Shown here in pieces: positions 8,258 through 15,860 of a stretch of 64,000 nt of DNA. The DNA lies in the NCBI GenBank assembly GCA_963757335.1, contig CAVWRJ010000025.1, positions 1,054,001 through 1,118,000 of the forward strand, read 5' to 3'. The number at the start of each line of letters is the position of its first letter. The stretch's first letter is position 1. A program made the translations under genes and the position numbers. Origin of the DNA: DASQPA01 sp963757335 (lineage in GTDB: Bacteria; Acidobacteriota; Thermoanaerobaculia; Multivoradales; UBA5704). The notes beneath the pieces were generated by a model. The model had not been told where the DNA came from, searched no databases, and was given only the letters and a program-made list of their open reading frames with translations.

Positions 8258-9049
8258 ATGACGCCGCCTTCCCGCCTGATCCTGCCCGCTCCCGGGCCCG
8301 AACCCCGCGAGACCCGCTGGGGACGCTTGAGACGCAAGAGTCGGACCAAGGCCCTCCGCCTCGTCGACCGCGGCATCCTCGCCCTCTACCGCTCCGCCGC
8401 CTGGCTCGACCGTCACGCGCCGGTCGAGCGCCGCTACTTCCGGGTGGCGATCTTCGGCTCCTCGCGCATCCAGCCGGAGGACGCGACCTACGCCCGGGTG
8501 CGGGAGCTCGCCCGCCAGCTGTCGTACCTCGGCTGCGACATCGTCACCGGCGGCGGCCCGGGGCTCATGCGGGCGGCGAACGAGGGGGCGCACCACGGCG
8601 CCTACCGCTACAAGACCCGCTCCTTCGGCCTCACCATCCTCCTCCCCATGGAGGAGCAGCCCAACCCCTTCCTGGACGAGGTGGCGCAGCACCCCACCTT
8701 CTTCTCGCGCCTCCACCAGTTCATCCGCCTGGCCCACGCCTACGTCGTCGTCGACGGCGGAATCGGCACGACTTTAGAAGCGATGATGGTCTGGCAGCTC
8801 CTCCAGGTCCGGCTCATCCGCGACCGGCCGCTGATCTTCGTCGGGCCGATGTGGCGCGACCTCCGGGCCTGGATCGAGGGGGAGGTCGTGGCGCGCGGCC
8901 TCGCCTCCCCAGGCGACCTGGACGTCGCCCACTGGGTCGACTCGATCGAGGAGGCGCTCGCCCTGGTCGAGGCCGCTCACCAGGAATTCCTCCGCCGCAA
9001 CGAGGTGATCCTGCCGCCGGTGCTGGAAGAGCGGGTGGAGGAAGCATGA
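8258..9049 (+). CDS. LOG-family (TIGR00730-like) Rossmann-fold protein
   Basis: A 263-residue protein of the LOG/'lysine decarboxylase-like' family, whose characterised members are cytokinin riboside 5'-monophosphate phosphoribohydrolases or nucleotide 5'-monophosphate nucleosidases. It shows VAIFGSSRI, GGGPGLMRAANEGA and the second nucleotide-binding motif as VDGGIGTTLEAMMVWQLLQ. The family consensus there is PGGxGTxxE; here the leading Pro is Asp while the Gly-Gly, Gly-Thr and Glu are kept. An N-terminal extension of about 60 basic residues precedes the core. It stands alone between the divergent desaturase and a palindromic repeat. The activity is not certain given the altered motif. Confidence 0.85.
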   Translation: MTPPSRLILPAPGPEPRETRWGRLRRKSRTKALRLVDRGILALYRSAAWLDRHAPVERRYFRVAIFGSSRIQPEDATYARVRELARQLSYLGCDIVTGGGPGLMRAANEGAHHGAYRYKTRSFGLTILLPMEEQPNPFLDEVAQHPTFFSRLHQFIRLAHAYVVVDGGIGTTLEAMMVWQLLQVRLIRDRPLIFVGPMWRDLRAWIEGEVVARGLASPGDLDVAHWVDSIEEALALVEAAHQEFLRRNEVILPPVLEERVEEA

Positions 9050-9086
9050 ATGTTGGGGAGGGGAGCCTGGGAGGCCGGGCGGGGTC

Positions 9087-9169
9087 GTGGCTCCGCTGGG
9101 TTCCGAGGACCTGCGACTGGCTGCGCGGAGCGCCCGAAGGAGCAGGCCCGCAGGACCCCACGGAGCCAC
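9087..9169. repeat. palindromic intergenic element, copy A (83 bp)
   Basis: The element starts gtggctccg and ends cggagccac, forming terminal inverted repeats around an internally self-complementary core (ctgcg...cgcag arms). It lies between the LOG gene and tolQ. The central ~53 bases are identical to copy B at 21115-21197. The rest of 9050-9346 shows no gene. Confidence 0.85.
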
Positions 9170-9346
9170 GCCGAAGGGCGAGTTCGAGCACCGCCCGCAG
9201 CCCGATCTCCCCAGGCTCCCCCGGGCACGCTCTTTGCTCGAAGGGGCTCGGAGGCCCGCTTCGGGGGGTGTTTTGATGACAGAAAGGCGCGCCGAGCGCG
9301 CCGTTTGGGCGGCGCGTGCCGATCGGCGCGCACCAGGGGAGTCGGC

Positions 9347-10150
9347 ATGAGCGGGACGATCGCGATGTTGTTGTGGCTGCAGGAGGCCGAGGGGACCGGG
9401 GGCGCGTCGGCTGCCGGCGGGACGGGCCGCGGCCTGTTCGACTTCTTCTCCCAGGCGGGCCCGGTCGCCAAGCTGATCCTGGGGCTCCTCGTCCTCCTCT
9501 CGCTCCTCTCCTGGGCGGTGGTGATCGGCAAGCTCGTCCAGCTCTCCCGCGCCGACGGCCAGAGCGCCCGCTTTTTGGAAGCCTTCCACCGGAGCAGCCG
9601 GTTCAGCGAGGTCAACGCCCAGGCGGGCAAGCTCCACGCCTCGCCGCTCGTGGGGATCTTCCAGGCCGGCTATGCCGAGATCGACAGCCAGATCAAGCAC
9701 GCCCGGGAGATGGCGGAGCGGCCGGGGGACCGCCGGGCGGCGGCGGCGGCTCCCACGCCGTCTGCGGCATCGGTGGACTACCGGATCACCTCGCTCCCCT
9801 CCCTGGAGCGCAGCCTCGCCCGGGCGATCTCGGTCGAGCTTCAGGGGATCGCCCGCTGGACGCCGCTCCTCGCCACCACCGCCGCCGCCGCCCCCTTCAT
9901 CGGCCTCTTCGGCACGGTCTGGGGGATCATGGTGGCCTTCCGCGACATCGGGATGAGCGGCTCGACGTCGATCGTCGCCGTCGCCCCCGGCATCTCGGAG
10001 GCCCTCATCAACACCGCTGCCGGCCTGGCGGCGGCCATCCCGGCGCTCATCGCCTACAACTACTTCGTCAACCGTATACGACGGTTGAAGGCGGCCATGC
10101 AGGACTTCGTCCTCGAGTTCCTCAATCTGGCCGAGCGGAACTTCACCTAG
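9347..10150 (+). CDS. tolQ: TolQ/ExbB proton-channel subunit
   Basis: A 267-residue MotA/TolQ/ExbB-family inner-membrane protein that with TolR converts proton-motive force into movement of TolA. The start at 9347 (MSGTIAMLLWLQE) is chosen over more upstream frame positions because the upstream part runs through the palindromic repeat. A first membrane segment lies near residues 35-58 (AKLILGLLVLLSLLSWAVV). The paired C-terminal segments are LLATTAAAAPFIGLFGTVWG and GISEALINTAAGLAAAIPA, the family signature. A low-complexity Ala/Arg insertion (about 128-142) sits in the cytoplasmic loop. It is the first gene of a complete tol-pal cluster. Confidence 0.93.
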   Translation: MSGTIAMLLWLQEAEGTGGASAAGGTGRGLFDFFSQAGPVAKLILGLLVLLSLLSWAVVIGKLVQLSRADGQSARFLEAFHRSSRFSEVNAQAGKLHASPLVGIFQAGYAEIDSQIKHAREMAERPGDRRAAAAAPTPSAASVDYRITSLPSLERSLARAISVELQGIARWTPLLATTAAAAPFIGLFGTVWGIMVAFRDIGMSGSTSIVAVAPGISEALINTAAGLAAAIPALIAYNYFVNRIRRLKAAMQDFVLEFLNLAERNFT

Positions 10151-10177
10151 AGCGGGACTTCACCATGAGGAGATGGA

Positions 10178-10612
10178 ATGGCGTTCTCGCCCGGCAGAGA
10201 TGACGACGACGACGGGGTGCTGGCCGACATCAACGTCACCCCTTTGGTCGACGTCATGCTCGTCCTCCTCATCATCTTCATGGTCGCCGCCCCCATGCTC
10301 CACCAGGGGATCGAGGTGGCCCTGCCGCGCGCCCAGGCGAAGAATCTGCCGCTCAAGGTGCAGGACCCGATCGTCCTCTCGATCAACCGCGACGGCCAGG
10401 TCTACCTGCGGGAGACCGCGGTGCCGAGCGAGGACTTAGTCGAGCGCCTCAAGGCCCAGCTCGCCGCCCGGCCGGACGACACCGTCTTCTTGAAAGGCGA
10501 CCGGGACGCTCCCTACGGCCGCATCATCGACGTCCTCGATCTTCTCCAGCGCGGCGGCATCCAACACGTCGGCATGGTGACCGAGCGCCCGGGAAAGGGG
10601 CGGGGGCACTGA
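10178..10612 (+). CDS. tolR: TolR/ExbD biopolymer transport protein
   Basis: A 144-residue ExbD/TolR protein: a short Asp-rich cytoplasmic N terminus, one membrane helix, and a periplasmic domain. ADINVTPLVDVMLVLLIIFM holds the conserved Asp of the proton pathway (about residue 24). It starts 27 bases after tolQ. The periplasmic part ends DVLDLLQRGGIQHVGMVTE, typical of TolR/ExbD. It works with TolQ as the motor that energises TolA-Pal across the envelope. Confidence 0.93.
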   Translation: MAFSPGRDDDDDGVLADINVTPLVDVMLVLLIIFMVAAPMLHQGIEVALPRAQAKNLPLKVQDPIVLSINRDGQVYLRETAVPSEDLVERLKAQLAARPDDTVFLKGDRDAPYGRIIDVLDLLQRGGIQHVGMVTERPGKGRGH

Positions 10613-10626
10613 GCCGGGAGCCGACG

Positions 10627-11547
10627 TTGGACGCGGTCGACCAGGTTCTCGCCCAGCGCGCCCGCCGGCAGACCGGCCGGCCGCAGTGGGCGAGCCTGGG
10701 CGCCGCCGCCCTCCTCCATGCCGGCGTCGTCGCCGCCGCCCTCCTCCTCCCCCGCCTCGAAAAGCCCCCCGAGCCGCTCCAGTTCGTGCCGGTGACGGTG
10801 ATCCCCGCCCAGGCCCTGGGAGTCGAGCGCCCGCTGGCCCGGCCGACCCCTCCCGCGCCGAAGCCGGAGACCCCGCAGAGCAGTAGTCCGCCGCCGCCGG
10901 TACCGGTGCCGGCCAGGCCAGAGCCAGAGCCGCCGCCCAAACCCTCCCGGGCGAAGCCGGAGCCCGAGGAGAAGGAGCCGCCGGTCGACCGCCGGCCGGC
11001 CCTCCCCGAGCCCACGGCCAAGCCGAAGCCGGAGCCGGTCAAGCCGAACCCCAAGCCGGACGCCAAAACGGACGCGAAGACTGGCAAAGGGACGGACAAG
11101 GGGAAGAAACCGGCCGACTCGCGCCCCCAGCCCGCCACCCCGTCCCAGGGGCACGCCGGCCCCGGCGGCCTGGCGGCGGTGGGCAAGGGGGACGAGATCG
11201 GGAAGCGCGGCTCGGCCGCCGGCAGCCCCCTCGGCACCTCGGGGCTGGGCTCGCAGATCGCCGGCGTCGAGGATCCCGATTTCGGCTACGGCTACTACCT
11301 CGACCGCCTCCTCCAGCTCATCGACGCCAACTGGACCCGGCCGCCGCTCGGCAGCGGGGTCAAGGCGATCCTCCATTTTCGGATCCAGAAGGACGGCGGC
11401 ATCGACGAGCTGAGGGTCGAGGAGTCCTCCGGCTACAATTCCTTCGACCTGGCGGCCTTACGGGCGGTGCAGAACGCCTCTCCCTTCCCGGCCCTGCCGG
11501 CGAGCTACCGCCACGACTCCCTGGGCATCAGCCTGATCGTCCGCTAG
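10627..11547 (+). CDS. tolA: TolA/TonB-like energy transducer
   Basis: A 306-residue protein with one N-terminal membrane helix (ASLGAAALLHAGVVAAALLL), a long Pro/Lys/Glu-rich spacer (about 75-185), and a C-terminal TonB/TolA fold (GYYLDRLLQLIDANWTRPP then AILHFRIQKDGGIDELRVEE). It spans the periplasm and transmits force from TolQR to Pal or TolB. The start codon is TTG at 10627, 14 bases after tolR. Position in the operon argues for TolA rather than TonB, although the C-terminal domain alone would fit either. Confidence 0.85.
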   Translation: MDAVDQVLAQRARRQTGRPQWASLGAAALLHAGVVAAALLLPRLEKPPEPLQFVPVTVIPAQALGVERPLARPTPPAPKPETPQSSSPPPPVPVPARPEPEPPPKPSRAKPEPEEKEPPVDRRPALPEPTAKPKPEPVKPNPKPDAKTDAKTGKGTDKGKKPADSRPQPATPSQGHAGPGGLAAVGKGDEIGKRGSAAGSPLGTSGLGSQIAGVEDPDFGYGYYLDRLLQLIDANWTRPPLGSGVKAILHFRIQKDGGIDELRVEESSGYNSFDLAALRAVQNASPFPALPASYRHDSLGISLIVR

Positions 11548-11569
11548 AGAGACCACCACAAGAGGACTC

Positions 11570-12952
11570 ATGAGAGCGAAACTCGCGATCGTCCCGACCC
11601 TCCTGCTCCTCGCCTTCGGGCTCACCTCCCTGCGCTCCCAGGAGCCGCAGCCGACGGCACCCGGCGCCCCCCCCGCGGGCAACGCGGCTCCGGCCCCCCA
11701 GGGCGGCGGCAGGGGCGACGTCACCTTGGAGCTCAAGCCGAACCAGCGCGCCTTGATCCGCCTCGCCTTCCCGGCCTTCCGCGGCGCCCGGCCCCTCTCC
11801 CCCGCCGAGGCGGCCGCCGCGGGGCGCGAGATCGAGGAGACGGTGCGCCAGGACCTCATCTTCTCCGGCTACTTCCAGATCCAGGGCCCGGCCGACTTCG
11901 GCGCCCTCCACCTCTCGGGCGACCCCCAGCGCGACCTCGAAGGCTACCGCTCGCTGGGCAACGCCATCCTCCTCGACGGCGAGGTGCGGACCGAAGAGGA
12001 CCGCATCGTCTTCGAGGGCCGGCTCGTCGACCTGAAGGGCGGCCAGTCGATCCTCGCCAAGCGCTACCGGGGCGGCTACTCCGTGGCCCGGCGGATCGGC
12101 CACACCTTCGCCGACGAGGTGATCCGTTACCTGACCGGCGGCAAGGGTATCGGCCTCTCGTCGATCGCCTTCAGCTCCGACCGCTCGGGGTTCAAGGAGA
12201 TCTACCTCATGGACTACGACGGGTTGAACCCGCGGCGGATCACCGGCCACCGGTCGACCTCGATGTCCCCCGCCTGGAGCCCGACCGGCGACGCGATCGC
12301 TTACACCTCGTTCGTCAACGGCCCACCCGGCCTCTACCTGGTCGAGCTCGCCACCGGCAGGAAGCGGCCGCTCGTCACCTCGGGCTCGCTCAACATCAGC
12401 CCCTCGTTCTCCCCTGACGGCTCGCGGATCGTTTTCTCCCGCTCGCTCGAAGGCAACGTCGAGATCTTCACCGCCGCCCGCGACGGCTCGGACCTCCGCC
12501 GGCTCACCCACAACGACGCCATCGACACCAACCCGGCCTGGAGCCCCAAGGGCGGGGTCATCGCCTTCACCTCCAGCCGCGGCGGCAGCCCGCACATCTA
12601 CCTGATGGACGCCGAGGGGACGAACGTCCGCCGCCTGACTTTCGAGGGCACCTACAACGACGGCGCGGCCTGGAGCCCCGAGGGCAGCCTCATCGCCTAT
12701 GCCAGCCGGAGGGACGGCCGCTTCCAGATCGCGGTCACCAACATCGCCACCCAGGAGACCCGGGTGCTGACCTCGGGGCCGGGCGAGCACCAGTCCCCCG
12801 CCTTCTCCCCCGACGGCCGGAAGATCGCCTACACCTCGACCCGCAACGGCAGCAAGCAGATCTTCGTCATGGATCTGGATGGCGGCAACGCCCGCCAGCT
12901 CACCAACGAGGGCAACAACGACATGCCCGACTGGTCGCGGGGCCTGCCATGA
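11570..12952 (+). CDS. tolB: Tol-Pal system protein TolB
   Basis: A 460-residue periplasmic protein. A signal peptide (LAIVPTLLLLAFGLTSLRS) is followed by a Pro/Gly linker and the TolB N-terminal domain (about 45-195). A six-bladed beta-propeller of WD40-like PD40 repeats follows, with recurring SPAWSPTG, SPSFSPDG, NPAWSPKG, GAAWSPEG and SPAFSPDG motifs and GSKQIFVMDLDG at the end. TolB docks on Pal and relays TolA signals for outer-membrane constriction. It follows tolA by 22 bases. Confidence 0.93.
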   Translation: MRAKLAIVPTLLLLAFGLTSLRSQEPQPTAPGAPPAGNAAPAPQGGGRGDVTLELKPNQRALIRLAFPAFRGARPLSPAEAAAAGREIEETVRQDLIFSGYFQIQGPADFGALHLSGDPQRDLEGYRSLGNAILLDGEVRTEEDRIVFEGRLVDLKGGQSILAKRYRGGYSVARRIGHTFADEVIRYLTGGKGIGLSSIAFSSDRSGFKEIYLMDYDGLNPRRITGHRSTSMSPAWSPTGDAIAYTSFVNGPPGLYLVELATGRKRPLVTSGSLNISPSFSPDGSRIVFSRSLEGNVEIFTAARDGSDLRRLTHNDAIDTNPAWSPKGGVIAFTSSRGGSPHIYLMDAEGTNVRRLTFEGTYNDGAAWSPEGSLIAYASRRDGRFQIAVTNIATQETRVLTSGPGEHQSPAFSPDGRKIAYTSTRNGSKQIFVMDLDGGNARQLTNEGNNDMPDWSRGLP

Positions 12953-13052
12953 TGCCGGCGGGCGGGCGTTCGCGCGGTTGCCGCTCCTGTCAACGTTCTG
13001 GTACATTGGGGCTGGCCGTTCCTGGCCGAGACCCCGGATCGAGGAGATACGA

Positions 13053-13646
13053 ATGAATCGCAAGTGGCTGGTATGGAGCGTCGTACCGGTGCTGTCGGTA
13101 TTGCTCTTTGGTTGCCCGAAGAAAAAGCCGAACACCCCCCCCAAGGACCTCAACGTGGAGACCACGACGGTCGCCCCGCCGCCGCCCGCCTCCACCGAGG
13201 ACGTCCGGCCGCCCCAGCAGCCGACGACCGCGGACAAGACCGAGAACCCCCTCCTCTCCGAAGATCTCCAGGTGGTGAACGACGAGCTCCGCCGCCGCGG
13301 CTTCGCCGGCGACATCTACTTCAACTATGACGAGAGCAACCTCTCCGACGAGGCGCGCGAGAAGCTGGCGCGCAACGCCGACGTCCTCAAGGGCCAGGCG
13401 CAGTTCCAGGTGACGATCGAAGGCCACTGCGACGAGCGCGGCACGAGCGAGTACAACCTCGCCCTGGGCGAGCGGCGCGCCAATGCCGTGCGCGACTACC
13501 TGGGCTCGCTCGGCGTCACCCCGGCCCGCATGCGGACCCTCTCCTACGGCAAGGAGCGGCCCGTCTGCACTCAGAACGAGGAGAGCTGCTGGTCGCAGAA
13601 CCGTCGCGCCCACATGGTCGTGACCGGCCGCTCGAACGTCGGCTGA
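13053..13646 (+). CDS. pal: peptidoglycan-associated lipoprotein Pal
   Basis: A 197-residue outer-membrane lipoprotein. The lipobox SVLLFGC gives the acylated Cys at residue 21, followed by a Pro/Thr-rich linker. The OmpA-like peptidoglycan-binding domain shows IYFNYDESNLSDEAREKL, TIEGHCDERGTSEYNLALG and ERRANAVRDYL. The ATG at 13053, with GAGGAG upstream, is chosen because it opens the signal peptide. The C-terminal sequence has two extra Cys (VCTQNEESCW) that could form a disulfide. The stop overlaps the next start by one base. Confidence 0.93.
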   Translation: MNRKWLVWSVVPVLSVLLFGCPKKKPNTPPKDLNVETTTVAPPPPASTEDVRPPQQPTTADKTENPLLSEDLQVVNDELRRRGFAGDIYFNYDESNLSDEAREKLARNADVLKGQAQFQVTIEGHCDERGTSEYNLALGERRANAVRDYLGSLGVTPARMRTLSYGKERPVCTQNEESCWSQNRRAHMVVTGRSNVG

Positions 13647-14527
13647 TGCGGTACTCCAACCCACTCCGGGCGATCCTCCTCGCCGCGGCGGCCTCGGCCG
13701 CCGCGGGGTGCGTCTCGACCCAGGACATCGAGGGCCTGCACACTCAGATCGCCGACGTCCAGCGCCAGGTCGGCGAGATGCAGACCCAGGCGCCCTCCAA
13801 GCAGGACGTCGGCAACCTCGAAGGGCGGATCGGGCGGCAGATGGAATCGCTGCTCAAGACCGAGGCCGACATGCAGGTCAAGCTGCAGAGCCTGTCGAGC
13901 CACATCGACGAGCTGCAGGCCAAGCTCGAAGAGACCAACAACCGGCTCGCCCAGCTCTCGCAGCAGATCGCCGCCACCAACCAGGACCTCCAGAACTTCA
14001 GGAGCGCTCCACAGTCGAACGAGCCGGCCGACGGCGCGGTCGCCGCTCCTGCCCCGGGGGCACCGCCCCCGACCGGCCCGGCGTCGCGGCCAGGATCGCC
14101 GGGTTCGCTGGGATCGTCGGGATCGTCGGGATCGAAAGCCGACCCCAAGGCGCTCTACGACTCGTCCTACAACGACTACTTGAAGGGCAACTACGACCTC
14201 GCGATGCGGGAGTTCCAGGAGTACATCGACGAGTTCCCGAACACCGACCTGACCGACAACGCCACCTACTGGGTCGGCGAGTGCTACTACCGCCAGCGCA
14301 AGTTCCGGCAGGCGATCACCCAGTTCGAGCAGGTCCTGACCCGCTACCCGCGGAGCGACAAGACGGCGAGCGCCCTCTTGAAGAAGGGCTACGCCTACTT
14401 GGAGCTCAACGAGCGCTCGCAGGGGGTCATCCTGCTCCGCCAGGTCGTCCGCCAGCACGCGACGAGCGACGAGGCGAACCTCGCCCGCCAGCGCCTGCGA
14501 GAGCTCGGGGTTGACGCTCGCCAGTAG
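13646..14527 (+). CDS. cpoB: CpoB/YbgF-type cell division coordinator
   Basis: A 293-residue periplasmic protein that coordinates peptidoglycan synthesis with Tol-driven outer-membrane constriction. A lipoprotein-like signal (LLAAAASAAAGC) is followed by a coiled coil (about 30-125, many Gln/Glu/Leu heptads), a low-complexity Pro/Gly/Ser linker, and TPR repeats starting ALYDSSYNDYLKGNYDLAM and NATYWVGECYYRQRKF. Most CpoB proteins are soluble, so the lipobox Cys is notable. The linker between coiled coil and TPR is made by a 9-bp minisatellite. It ends the tol-pal cluster and a terminator follows. Confidence 0.9.
   Translation: MRYSNPLRAILLAAAASAAAGCVSTQDIEGLHTQIADVQRQVGEMQTQAPSKQDVGNLEGRIGRQMESLLKTEADMQVKLQSLSSHIDELQAKLEETNNRLAQLSQQIAATNQDLQNFRSAPQSNEPADGAVAAPAPGAPPPTGPASRPGSPGSLGSSGSSGSKADPKALYDSSYNDYLKGNYDLAMREFQEYIDEFPNTDLTDNATYWVGECYYRQRKFRQAITQFEQVLTRYPRSDKTASALLKKGYAYLELNERSQGVILLRQVVRQHATSDEANLARQRLRELGVDARQ
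14093..14137. repeat. 9-bp minisatellite (ggatcgtcg-type), 5 units, inside cpoB
   Basis: Units ggatcgccg, ggttcgctg, ggatcgtcg, ggatcgtcg, ggatcgaaa lie in frame and are read as Gly-Ser-Ser/Pro triplets in the domain linker of CpoB. Confidence 0.7.
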
Positions 14528-14549
14528 TGAATGGTATAAACCTACGCCG

Positions 14550-14575
14550 TCGCACCTCGGTGCGATTTTCTATTT
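14550..14575 (+). terminator. intrinsic terminator after cpoB
   Basis: The stem tcgcac/gtgcga with a four-base loop (ctcg) is followed by ttttctattt. It ends the tol-pal operon just before rpsT. Confidence 0.7.
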
Positions 14576-14623
14576 GACCCAGGCCGGCATCCAGCAGGTC
14601 GCGACTCCAAAGACATAGGGAAT

Positions 14624-14893
14624 ATGGCCAATACCAAGTCCGCAGAGAAGAGAAACCGCCAGAACGTCAAGGCGCGGGAGCGCAACCGCGGCCATCGCTC
14701 GCGGCTCCGTACCGCCATCAAGCGCCTGCGCGCCGCCATGGCGAGCGGCGACAGCGGCAAGGTGCAGGAGATGCTGCCCACGACCCTCGGCATCATCGAC
14801 GCCACGGCCCAGAAGAAGATCATCCACTCGAACACCGCATCGCGCTACAAGTCCCGCCTGACCAAGGCGGCGACGGCTGTAGCCGCGAAGTAG
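14624..14893 (+). CDS. rpsT: 30S ribosomal protein S20
   Basis: An 89-residue, very basic helical protein that binds 16S rRNA in the small subunit body. It starts MANTKSAEKRNRQN and contains HRSRLRTAIKRLRAAM and KKIIHSNTASRYKSRLTK, all diagnostic of S20. The length is typical. It is a single-gene unit between two hairpin terminators. Confidence 0.96.
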   Translation: MANTKSAEKRNRQNVKARERNRGHRSRLRTAIKRLRAAMASGDSGKVQEMLPTTLGIIDATAQKKIIHSNTASRYKSRLTKAATAVAAK

Positions 14894-14936
14894 TCGAGTC
14901 GTCCCCCTCGCGCCTGGCACAGGCGTCGAAGCAGCG

Positions 14937-14966
14937 CGCGCCCGGCTTGCCGGGCGCGTTTGCTTT
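14937..14966 (+). terminator. rpsT terminator (copy 1 of an identical pair)
   Basis: A perfect 9-bp stem cgcgcccgg/ccgggcgcg with a cttg loop is followed by tttgcttt. The same 30 bases recur exactly at 15278-15307. Confidence 0.85.
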
Positions 14967-15001
14967 GGGGGCGTTCCTCTATCGCCCATACCGCCCCAGC
15001 C

Positions 15002-15030
15002 TTGACCGGAGTCGCCTCTCCAAGTAAGTT
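15002..15030 (+). promoter_or_regulatory. putative promoter of the small-peptide gene
   Basis: TTGACC at 15002-15007 and TAAGTT at 15025-15030 are 17 bases apart, 38 bases upstream of the ATG at 15068. It supports an independent transcription unit between two terminators. Assigned by eye. Confidence 0.4.
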
Positions 15031-15067
15031 ACTCGGGATCCTTACACCCGACCGTGGAGGCCGAGCC

Positions 15068-15241
15068 ATGAAGAAAATGAAGAAGGCCCTCAAGCTCAAC
15101 CGGGAGACCCTCGCCCAGCTGGACCAGACCGACGTCCGGGAGGTCGTGGGCATGGCGGTGACCCGACTGAGGAACCAGTGCATGACGCAATTCGCCACGT
15201 ATTGCTCGTGCCAGGTGGTCAACACGCACTGCATCAACTGA
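15068..15241 (+). CDS. orphan class I lanthipeptide-like (RiPP) precursor peptide
   Basis: A 57-residue peptide. GGAGG sits seven bases before the ATG at 15068. The first ~28 residues look like a RiPP leader: a Lys-rich start (MKKMKKALKLNRETLAQLD) and a short acidic stretch ending in EVVGMA. The KLNRETLxxLD motif and VVG ending are those of class I lanthipeptide precursors found in Bacteroidota, Chloroflexota and Acidobacteriota. The core has four Cys and Ser/Thr partners (QCMTQFATYCSCQVVNTHC), which would allow lanthionine rings. No LanB/LanC, radical SAM, YcaO, protease or exporter gene lies in this window, so modification enzymes would act in trans or be absent. It could also be an unmodified Cys-rich peptide. 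Confidence 0.65.
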   Translation: MKKMKKALKLNRETLAQLDQTDVREVVGMAVTRLRNQCMTQFATYCSCQVVNTHCIN

Positions 15242-15277
15242 GCCCGTGCTCCTTGACCGGACGACCTTCGAGGTAAA

Positions 15278-15307
15278 CGCGCCCGGCTTGCCGGGCGCGT
15301 TTGCTTT
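15278..15307 (+). terminator. terminator after the RiPP-like gene (copy 2 of an identical pair)
   Basis: Stem cgcgcccgg/ccgggcgcg, loop cttg and tail tttgcttt are identical over 30 bases to the rpsT terminator at 14937-14966. Confidence 0.85.
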
Positions 15308-15325
15308 AGGGGGGCCAGAACCGGC

Positions 15326-15860
15326 CTAGAACCCCTCCAGCAGATCGCTCACCATCGTCTGCGCGAACCGCTTCGCCGCTTTTTCAAGCGCCAGGTTCTC
15401 CTGGTCGAAGTAGCCCGTGTTCGACACCTCGACGGGGTAGCTCTCGCGGAAGTTGTAGCGCTCGTTCTTCCAGAGCACCTGCTCTTTGCCCACCCGCTTG
15501 AAGAGGATGGAGGCGGTGATCGAGATCTCGTACTCGGTGGCGCGGCCGCTGTTGTCGAAGGTGACCGGGTTGGCGCCGAATGCGACGACCGCTCCCGAGA
15601 GCTCGGCGTCGGCGCCGGTCTCGCTCCCCACCACCGAGAAGCGCTGGCGGGTGACCATCTCGTCGGCGATGGCGCGGGTGAGGAACTGCTCGGCCTGGGT
15701 CCGCGGGGTGCGGTTCTCGAGCGGCTTGATGTAGACCGAGCGGACGTCCGCCGGCAGGTTGTTGCCGCGGCCGACAAGGCCGTAGCCGCAGCCGGCCAGG
15801 CTGGCGAGCCAGGCAGAAGGCGGCGAGCGACAGGGTGGGGGCGAGGAGCTTCCTTCTCAT
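15326..15860 (-). CDS. lptE: LptE-like LPS-assembly lipoprotein (apparent frameshift)
   Basis: Candidate LptE, the lipoprotein plug of the LptDE outer-membrane LPS translocon. The ATG at 15860 overlaps the leuS stop (ATGA) and opens a signal peptide (MRRKLLAPTLSLAAFCLA). After base 15806 the frame must shift by one base to continue as SLAGCGYGLVGRGNNLP, giving a lipobox Cys, then VRSVYIKPLENRTPRTQAEQ, which resembles the LptE family's 'I.PFEN.T' region. The protein ends VSDLLEGF. The shift looks like a single inserted base because both halves are well formed. Location directly after leuS is a common lptE context. About 177 residues if corrected. Confidence 0.7.
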
